Below are positions 1 through 5,161 of a stretch of DNA of 21,880 nucleotides, one piece after another. The stretch is from an uncultured Clostridia bacterium (GTDB lineage: Bacteria > Bacillota > Clostridia > Christensenellales > UBA3700). A program made the position numbers and the translations under genes. The notes beneath the pieces are model-generated. The model was not told the DNA's origin and did no database searches. It saw only the letters and a list, made by a program, of their open reading frames with translations. The first letter of the stretch is position 1, and every line of letters starts with the position of its first letter. The stretch spans positions 1 to 21,880 of the forward strand of contig CAMOQV010000014.1 of the NCBI GenBank assembly GCA_946623205.1, written 5' to 3'.

Positions 1-87
1 TGGTGCCGGGCGCCGGACTTGAACCGGCACAGCCTTTCGACCAAGGGATTTTAAGTCCCTCGCGTCTGCCTATTCCGCCAGCTCGGC
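1..87 (-). tRNA. tRNA-Leu (anticodon UAA)
   Basis: The reverse strand folds as a class II (long variable arm) tRNA. The acceptor GCCGAGC pairs with GCCCGGC with one A-C mismatch, the 7-base anticodon loop is CTTAAAA (anticodon TAA), and the variable stem is TGGTCGAAAGGCT. The T loop is the normal TTCAAGT. Discriminator A and an encoded CCA end exactly at base 1. It is the last of four co-oriented tRNA genes and lies 20 bases after tRNA-Cys. Any terminator is outside the window. Confidence 0.96.
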
Positions 88-107
88 ACACGCATTTTTC
101 TTGTTTT

Positions 108-182
108 TGGAGGCACCTTCCAGATTCGGACTGGAGAATAAAGCTTTTGCAGAGCTTTGCCTTACCACTTGGCCAAGGTGCC
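108..182 (-). tRNA. tRNA-Cys (anticodon GCA)
   Basis: The reverse strand gives an acceptor GGCACCT pairing with AGGTGCC, a U discriminator (the usual cysteine identity base) and an encoded CCA. The anticodon stem AAGCT/AGCTT encloses the loop CTGCAAA, anticodon GCA. The T loop reads TCCGAAT, so position 55 is C rather than the near-universal U; this is shared with the neighbouring tRNA-Gly. It is the third gene of the cluster, 8 bases after tRNA-Gly. Confidence 0.95.
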
Positions 183-190
183 ACGCACTT

Positions 191-265
191 TGGAGCGGGA
201 GACGAGATTCGGACTCGCGACATTCGCCTTGGCAAGGCGACGCTCTACCACTGAGCCACTCCCGC
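191..265 (-). tRNA. tRNA-Gly (anticodon GCC)
   Basis: The reverse strand folds with acceptor GCGGGAG/CTCCCGC, a D arm containing AGTGGTA (the G18G19 pair is kept), anticodon stem TCGCC/GGCGA around the loop TTGCCAA (anticodon GCC), discriminator U and an encoded CCA. The T arm GCGAG-TCCGAAT-CTCGT has C at position 55 instead of U. It starts only 3 bases after tRNA-Val, so the two are co-transcribed. Confidence 0.96.
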
Positions 266-268
266 ATA

Positions 269-344
269 TGGTGGAAACTATAGGGCTCGAACCTATGACC
301 CTCTGCTTGTAAGGCAGATGCTCTCCCAGCTGAGCTAAGCTTCC
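269..344 (-). tRNA. tRNA-Val (anticodon UAC)
   Basis: The reverse strand has acceptor GGAAGCT/AGTTTCC, anticodon stem TCTGC/GCAGA around the loop CTTACAA (anticodon TAC), a normal TTCGAGC T loop, discriminator A and an encoded CCA. It is the first gene of the tRNA cluster, about 9 bases downstream of the predicted transcription start and 61 bases after the dnaJ stop codon. Confidence 0.96.
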
Positions 345-346
345 AC

Positions 347-395
347 AAAGTGCTTTTATAATATATCAAATTGTCTGTACATTGTAAAGCACTTT
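347..395. repeat. 10-bp perfect inverted repeat flanking the tRNA promoter
   Basis: AAAGTGCTTT (347-356) is the exact reverse complement of AAAGCACTTT (386-395), with 29 bases between. The arms overlap the -35 hexamer and the predicted start of the tRNA promoter. No U tract follows the stem on the minus strand, so it does not look like a normal terminator. Its role is unknown. Confidence 0.6.
360..388 (-). promoter_or_regulatory. Predicted promoter of the tRNA cluster
   Basis: On the minus strand TTTACA (383-388) is followed by a 17-base spacer and TATATT (360-365), with an extended run TATATTATAA. The predicted start near 353 leaves only a short leader before tRNA-Val. Read-through from dnaJ is also possible because no classic terminator separates them. 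Confidence 0.6.
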
Positions 396-405
396 AAAAT
401 TATTT

Positions 406-1530
406 TTATCTATTTTTCTTAAATTTTCTTACACCCGGCATTTGCATATCATTTAGGCTATCATTGAACTCTTTTAACATCTTACATTGTTTTGATGAAA
501 GCATCTTTGGAGTCTCAACTTTTATATTTAAATATAAATCTCCATATTGCTCTCTTTGTAGAATCTTCATACCATAGCCCTTAATTCTAATCTTTGTGCC
601 AGATTGAATTCCCGCAGGAACTTTAGTTGTAGCTGCGCCCTTTAGAGTATCTATCTCTAAATCGCATCCGCAAGCAGCATCATAGAAACTAATTGGCACG
701 TCCATATACAAATCATTACCAACTCTCTTGAATGTCTCACTTGGTTTTACGAATATGCTAAGCACCAAATTACCAGTAGGTCCACCATTTCTTCCACAGT
801 GTCCTTCATGTCTTATTGTCATATTCATACCAGTGTCAATACCTGCTGGAATATTAACTGATACAGATGCCTTCTTTCTAATATATCCTGCACCCTTACA
901 GTCCTTACATTTATCTTTAACAACCTTACCTTTACCGCCACAAGCTGAACATACTGTTTGAACAACTTGTTGCCCAAAGATTGAATTTTGAACTTTTCTT
1001 ATGAAGCCTGAGCCTTTACAATAGCTACATGTCTCTATAGATGAAGCGTCTTTTGCGCCCGTTCCGTGACATGTTGGACATTCTTCGTCTCTATACATCT
1101 CTATTGTCTTTTTAACGCCAGAGAAAGCCTCTTCTAAGGTCAAATCAATTCTAACTTGAATATCTGCACCTTGTTGTGGAGCGTTTGCTCTAGAAGCTCT
1201 AGCACCGCCACCCATTCCGCCAAAGAATGAGTTAAGAATATCCTCAAATCCACCGAAGCCAGAAGCGTCGCCACTGAAGCCACTAAATCCTTGTGGACCT
1301 TCTTCACTTCCGTATTGATCATAATTTGCCTTCTTATCTGGGTCAGACAAAACGTCATAAGCATGGTTAATTTCTTTAAACTTACCTTCTGCTTCTTTCT
1401 TTTCTGCCTCAGATGCTGTAGCAAATCTATCTGGGTGATATTTCATAGCAAGCTTTCTATATGCGCTTTTAATTTCTTGCTCGCTTGCTCCTTTAGATAC
1501 ACCTAATATTTCGTATAAATCTTTATCCAT
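406..1530 (-). CDS. dnaJ: Chaperone DnaJ (Hsp40)
   Basis: This is the J-domain co-chaperone that stimulates DnaK ATPase and delivers unfolded substrates; cytoplasmic. At 374 residues it has the usual full length. The J domain (about 1-70) has the HPD motif at 32-34. A Gly/Phe-rich linker follows (about 78-113), then the zinc-binding domain with four CxxCxGxG-type repeats (Cys 151/154, 168/171, 194/197, 208/211) and the C-terminal substrate-binding domains. The start ATG has AGAGGA 6 bases upstream. It is the last gene of hrcA-grpE-dnaK-dnaJ, 72 bases after dnaK with a hairpin between them. Slightly odd are extra cysteines in the C-terminal half (near 245, 287 and 289), where most DnaJ proteins have none, and a poorly conserved glycine-rich segment near 325. 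It is an orthodox type I DnaJ otherwise. Confidence 0.97.
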   Translation of the reverse strand: MDKDLYEILGVSKGASEQEIKSAYRKLAMKYHPDRFATASEAEKKEAEGKFKEINHAYDVLSDPDKKANYDQYGSEEGPQGFSGFSGDASGFGGFEDILNSFFGGMGGGARASRANAPQQGADIQVRIDLTLEEAFSGVKKTIEMYRDEECPTCHGTGAKDASSIETCSYCKGSGFIRKVQNSIFGQQVVQTVCSACGGKGKVVKDKCKDCKGAGYIRKKASVSVNIPAGIDTGMNMTIRHEGHCGRNGGPTGNLVLSIFVKPSETFKRVGNDLYMDVPISFYDAACGCDLEIDTLKGAATTKVPAGIQSGTKIRIKGYGMKILQREQYGDLYLNIKVETPKMLSSKQCKMLKEFNDSLNDMQMPGVRKFKKNR

Positions 1531-1550
1531 ATTTGTCCTCTATTCACGAA

Positions 1551-1578
1551 CTTAAATCCCGCATGTGCGAGATTTAAG
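1551..1578 (-). other. Intercistronic hairpin between dnaK and dnaJ
   Basis: CTTAAATC (1551-1558) and GATTTAAG (1571-1578) are perfect complements. The inner part CGCA-TG-TGCG extends the stem after one mismatch. On the minus strand the hairpin is followed by TTCGTGAAT, not a U run, so it is not a standard terminator. Its place between dnaK and dnaJ suggests mRNA processing, 3' stabilisation of the dnaK message, or partial attenuation. The structure is seen; the function is inferred. Confidence 0.55.
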
Positions 1579-1602
1579 TCGTTTAATAATATTAATGAGA
1601 GG

Positions 1603-3447
1603 TTATTTATTCTCGTTGTTGTCTCCGTTGTCGATGATGATATCATCTGGGTTTACTGTTCCATCTGCATTCTTAGCAGCACCTTGTTGCTTTTGAGCTT
1701 CTTCTTGTGCAGCTTGATATAACTTTGTGAAGATTGGAGCATTAGCCTTTGTCATTTCATCGATAATCTTTCTTGTTGTTTCAGCATCTTTAGATTCTTC
1801 CAAATCTTTCTTAGCCTTGTCGATAGCAGCTTGAAGTGTCTTCTTGTCATCTTCAGTAATCTTATCGCCAGCTTCGCTGATTGCCTTTTCTGTAGCGAAG
1901 ATCATTTGATCTGCTTCATTCTTAGCATCTACTTGATCTTTACGCTTCTTATCTTCTTCTGCATACTTTTCAGCTTCTTTTACAGCCTTATCGATTTCAT
2001 CATCAGAAAGGTTTGTAGAAGATGTGATAGTAATAGATTGTTTCTTACCTGTTCCCTTGTCGTTTGCAGTAATGTTAACAATACCATTAGAGTCAATATC
2101 AAATGTAACTTCGATTTGTGGGATACCACGTGGAGCTGGAGCGATACCATCCAATTGGAATCTACCTAACTCTTTGTTATCATTTGCCATTGGTCTTTCA
2201 CCTTGCAATACTCTGATATCTACGGCTGTTTGGTTATCTGCAGCTGTTGAGAAGATTTGAGACTTTTGTGTTGGGATTGTTGTATTTCTATCAATAAGCT
2301 TTGTGAATACACCACCCATTGTTTCAATACCTAAAGATAGAGGTGTTACATCAAGTAATACGACATCTTTAACATCACCAGCAAGTACACCACCTTGAAT
2401 AGCAGCACCGATAGCAACACATTCATCTGGGTTGATGCCCTTGAATGGTTCTTTACCTGTAGCCTTTCTTACAGCATCTACAACGGCTGGGATTCTTGTA
2501 GAACCACCAACTAAGATAACCTTAGATAGATCTGAAGCTTGTAAGTTTGCATCAGCTAAAGCTTTCTTTAGAGGGATTAATGTTCTATTTACTAGATCAG
2601 CTGTCAAAGCATCGAACTTAGCTCTTGTTAAGTCCATATCAATGTGCTTTGGAGTTCCATTTACCATTGTAATGAATGGTAAGTTGATATTTGTCTTTGT
2701 TACGCCTGATAAGTCAATCTTAGCTTTTTCTGCAGCTTCTTTAATACGTTGCATTGTAGCTTTATCTTTAGATAGGTCAATTCCTTCTGCTTTCTTGAAT
2801 TCATCTAGGATGTATCCAATAATTACGTTATCGAAGTCATCACCACCCAATCTTGTATCACCGTTTGTAGATAATACTTCAAATACACCATCTTCAATTT
2901 CTAGAATTGAAACATCGAATGTACCACCACCAAGGTCATAAATCAAAACCTTTTGTCCTTTGTTTTCACCTTTATCCAAACCATAAGCTAAAGCAGCAGC
3001 TGTAGGTTCGTTGATAATTCTTAAAACTTCAAGTCCTGCAATCTTACCAGCATCCTTAGTAGCTTGTCTTTGGCTATCTGAGAAGTAAGCTGGAACTGTA
3101 ATAACAGCTTGAGTTACCTTTTCTCCTATATAACTTTCAGCATCTGCCTTTAATTTAGAAAGAATCATAGCTGAAATTTCTTGAGGTGAATAAGATTTAT
3201 CATCAATATTTACCTTATAATCTTCACCCATATGGCGCTTGATAGAAGAAACTGTTCTTGAAGCGTTTGCTACGGCTTGTCTTTTAGCTACTTGGCCAAC
3301 CAATCTTTCGCCATCTTTTGCAAAACCAACTACAGATGGAGTTGTTCTTGAACCTTCAGAGTTAGCTATAACTTGAGCTTCACCACCTTCCATAATTGCT
3401 ACACAAGAGTTTGTTGTTCCTAAATCAATACCAATTATTTTACTCAT
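1603..3447 (-). CDS. dnaK: Chaperone DnaK (Hsp70)
   Basis: ATP-dependent Hsp70 chaperone of the cytoplasm, working with DnaJ and GrpE. At 614 residues it matches the shorter Gram-positive form. The nucleotide-binding domain (about 1-360) begins with the phosphate-1 loop IGIDLGTTNS (5-14) and contains IYDLGGGTFDVS (169-180) and VGGSTRIP (313-320). The interdomain linker is DVVLLDVTPL (361-370). The substrate-binding domain and helical lid follow, with a disordered acidic C-terminus rich in Asp and Asn. The start ATG is preceded by AAAGGAGATATAGAAT, a strong ribosome binding site. It is the third gene of the hrcA operon, 34 bases after grpE, and should be controlled by HrcA through the CIRCE operators at 5035-5148. 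Confidence 0.98.
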   Translation of the reverse strand: MSKIIGIDLGTTNSCVAIMEGGEAQVIANSEGSRTTPSVVGFAKDGERLVGQVAKRQAVANASRTVSSIKRHMGEDYKVNIDDKSYSPQEISAMILSKLKADAESYIGEKVTQAVITVPAYFSDSQRQATKDAGKIAGLEVLRIINEPTAAALAYGLDKGENKGQKVLIYDLGGGTFDVSILEIEDGVFEVLSTNGDTRLGGDDFDNVIIGYILDEFKKAEGIDLSKDKATMQRIKEAAEKAKIDLSGVTKTNINLPFITMVNGTPKHIDMDLTRAKFDALTADLVNRTLIPLKKALADANLQASDLSKVILVGGSTRIPAVVDAVRKATGKEPFKGINPDECVAIGAAIQGGVLAGDVKDVVLLDVTPLSLGIETMGGVFTKLIDRNTTIPTQKSQIFSTAADNQTAVDIRVLQGERPMANDNKELGRFQLDGIAPAPRGIPQIEVTFDIDSNGIVNITANDKGTGKKQSITITSSTNLSDDEIDKAVKEAEKYAEEDKKRKDQVDAKNEADQMIFATEKAISEAGDKITEDDKKTLQAAIDKAKKDLEESKDAETTRKIIDEMTKANAPIFTKLYQAAQEEAQKQQGAAKNADGTVNPDDIIIDNGDNNENK

Positions 3448-3481
3448 ATTCTATATCTCCTTTAAAACTTTAATTTCTATA

Positions 3482-3982
3482 TTATTGTCCAACTACGCAC
3501 ATAGTATGTCTTAAAACTTTATCACCACGCTTGTAGCCAGCTCTTAACACTTGAATAATTTTTCCAGCATTATCTGGATCATCTTTGCTCATAACTGCTT
3601 CATGTAAATTTGGATTGAAGTCGCCTTGAGCATCTATTTCTTCTACATCAAACTTCTTTAAAGCATCAATAAATGCTTTCTTTACAAGTTCAATACCTTT
3701 TTTATGCTCTTCATCTTTTTGTGCATTGATTGCCATATCTAGAGAATCTATTGTTGGTAGAATTGCAGATATTGCATCATTTATTCCATCATTGTACATT
3801 GTTGTAGACAATTGAGCATTTCTCTTTTTGTAGTTATCAAAATCAGCTTGAAGACGGATAAATTGATTGTAAAGAGTGTCATATTTTTCTTGTTGAGCAT
3901 TCTTTTGAGTCTTTTTATTCTTCTTTGGCTCTTTTTCGATTTCTACTTCTTCTTCTTTGATTTCTTTTGTTTCGTCTGCCAT
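3482..3982 (-). CDS. grpE: Nucleotide exchange factor GrpE
   Basis: GrpE releases ADP from DnaK and completes the chaperone cycle. The chosen start, ATG at 3982 (protein MADETKEI...), gives 166 residues. A longer reading begins at a TTG at 4021 inside hrcA, but the ATG has AAAGGA 9 bases upstream and the extra 13 residues do not look like GrpE. The N-terminal 45 residues are a highly charged Glu/Lys stretch. A long helix follows (about 30-85, with LQADFDNYKKR), then the C-terminal beta domain ending LRAGYKRGDKVLRHTMCVVG, which carries the GYxxxxxvLRxxxV family signature. It starts 13 bases after hrcA, and its ribosome binding site overlaps the hrcA stop codon, indicating co-translation. Confidence 0.96.
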   Translation of the reverse strand: MADETKEIKEEEVEIEKEPKKNKKTQKNAQQEKYDTLYNQFIRLQADFDNYKKRNAQLSTTMYNDGINDAISAILPTIDSLDMAINAQKDEEHKKGIELVKKAFIDALKKFDVEEIDAQGDFNPNLHEAVMSKDDPDNAGKIIQVLRAGYKRGDKVLRHTMCVVGQ

Positions 3983-3995
3983 TTTATTTAGTCCT

Positions 3996-5009
3996 TTAGT
4001 TATTTTCAAATAGCGTTCCAATTTCTTTTAGAACTGATAATACTTTCTTATAATCCATTCTTTGAGGTCCAATAACACCAAGTTGTCCCATCTCTTCTCC
4101 GCTAAATTTATATTTAGCAGAAACAATAGCCATATCTCCTAATGTTTCATCGTCCTCTTTACCAATCTTTACAGAAAACTCTATTGAGCCATCTTTATCG
4201 TTAACGATTTCATGTAGCTTTTCTTGATCGTTTACAATACTCAAGAAATTCTTTACATTATTTACATCGTTATATTCTGGATAGTTAAAGATTTTATCTT
4301 TACCTTCGATTTGAATTTGGCTCTCACGCGCATTCTTATAATCAATAATCATATTAAGAACTTGTTCAAATAATTGTTCAAAGTCTCTTAATTGAGCATC
4401 GATTACATTGTGTGAATGTACAATCTCAACTAATCTTTTTCCTGCAAATGTTCTATATAACAATCCATTTGCAACTTCAATGTAGTTATTGATATTTGTT
4501 TCTGGTAACTTGATTGTCTTATCTTTTATAGATCCATTGTTTGTTACGATTAAAACAAGTGCTGTTCCATCGTACATATCTATTACCTTTACATCATTAA
4601 CAACAATGTTATCTGTTGATGAAATCATTAACATAGATGTGTAATTTGTAACATCAGATACAATCTTTGCACTATCTTTAACGATTTCTTTTATAGAGGC
4701 ATATTTTGTAGCCAAAACAGATTTAATCTGTTGTGTATCCATTTGAGATTCACTACTCAATATGTTATCTACATAAAATTTATAAGCTTTTGAAGATGGA
4801 ACTCTACCAGCACTAATATGTGGTTGGCTTAAATATCCCATTTCTTCAAGAGTTGCTAATTCACTTCTAATTGTTGCCGTAGATACATCAGGCATATACT
4901 TATCTTTAATTGCAGAAGATGAAATAGGTTCAGCATTTGTAATATAACTATCTACAAGTGCATTTAGAATCTTTTTTCTTCTCTCAGATAAACCTTTATT
5001 ATCCTTCAT
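3996..5009 (-). CDS. hrcA: Heat-shock repressor HrcA
   Basis: HrcA binds CIRCE operators and represses the groE and dnaK operons; its activity depends on GroEL folding in characterised Bacillota. At 337 residues it has normal length. The N-terminal winged helix (about 5-75) has STATIRSELATLEEMGYL and the signature SAGRVPSSKAYKFYVD. The GAF-like and dimerisation parts follow, with the C-terminal family motif LGVIGPQRMDYKKV. The start ATG has AGAGGT about 8 bases upstream. It is first in the operon, so it is autoregulated by the two CIRCE elements and the TTGACT/TATAAT promoter just upstream. Confidence 0.96.
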   Translation of the reverse strand: MKDNKGLSERRKKILNALVDSYITNAEPISSSAIKDKYMPDVSTATIRSELATLEEMGYLSQPHISAGRVPSSKAYKFYVDNILSSESQMDTQQIKSVLATKYASIKEIVKDSAKIVSDVTNYTSMLMISSTDNIVVNDVKVIDMYDGTALVLIVTNNGSIKDKTIKLPETNINNYIEVANGLLYRTFAGKRLVEIVHSHNVIDAQLRDFEQLFEQVLNMIIDYKNARESQIQIEGKDKIFNYPEYNDVNNVKNFLSIVNDQEKLHEIVNDKDGSIEFSVKIGKEDDETLGDMAIVSAKYKFSGEEMGQLGVIGPQRMDYKKVLSVLKEIGTLFENN

Positions 5010-5034
5010 GCTTTAGCTACCTCTTTTATAAATT

Positions 5035-5061
5035 TTGGCACTCGCTCTTCACGATTGCTAA
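5035..5061. promoter_or_regulatory. Degenerate CIRCE operator at the hrcA transcription start
   Basis: TTGGCACTC-N9-GATTGCTAA matches the CIRCE consensus TTAGCACTC-N9-GAGTGCTAA at 16 of 18 arm positions. It begins 5 bases downstream of the -10 hexamer, over the predicted start near 5059 and the leader, the classic blocking position. It probably works together with the perfect copy at 5122-5148. Confidence 0.8.
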
Positions 5062-5065
5062 ATAC

Positions 5066-5093
5066 ATTATACAACACTTTTTTTGAGAGTCAA
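5066..5093 (-). promoter_or_regulatory. Sigma-A promoter of hrcA-grpE-dnaK-dnaJ
   Basis: Minus strand TTGACT (5088-5093), 16-base spacer, TATAAT (5066-5071). The region just upstream has A-tracts carried by repeated TCAAAAAGT units, which could act as an UP-like element. It lies between the two CIRCE operators. Confidence 0.85.
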
Positions 5094-5114
5094 TACTTTT
5101 TGAGAAACTTTTTG

Positions 5115-5152
5115 AAAAAATTTAGCACTCGTTGGTGTCGAGTGCTAAATTT
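5115..5152 (-). terminator. Intrinsic terminator of the lipoprotein gene, overlapping a CIRCE
   Basis: On the minus strand a perfect 14-bp stem (arms 5139-5152 and 5118-5131) encloses the 7-base loop ACACCAA, and the 3' arm runs into a T run at 5115-5120. It starts 10 bases after the lipoprotein stop codon. The arms contain the complete CIRCE element, so one sequence appears to be both terminator and operator. Confidence 0.75.
5122..5148. promoter_or_regulatory. Perfect CIRCE operator (HrcA binding site)
   Basis: TTAGCACTC-N9-GAGTGCTAA matches the HrcA consensus at all 18 arm positions, with the standard 9-base spacer GTTGGTGTC. It lies about 30 bases upstream of the -35 hexamer of the hrcA operon, with its centre 87 bases from that of the degenerate copy at 5035-5061. 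Confidence 0.95.
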
Positions 5153-5161
5153 GAATAATTA

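Noticed and set aside
3..369. Short open frames on both strands over the first 370 bases
   Set aside because: They lie across four well-folded tRNA genes; peptides such as DEIRTRDIRL are a familiar artefact of translating tRNA-Gly DNA.
2432..2941. 169-codon open frame on the plus strand inside dnaK
   Set aside because: Antisense shadow of a highly conserved gene, with no ribosome binding site or recognisable family.
3983..4021. Longer GrpE starting at TTG 4021
   Set aside because: The ATG at 3982 has AAAGGA at good spacing, and the extra residues overlap hrcA and look unlike GrpE.
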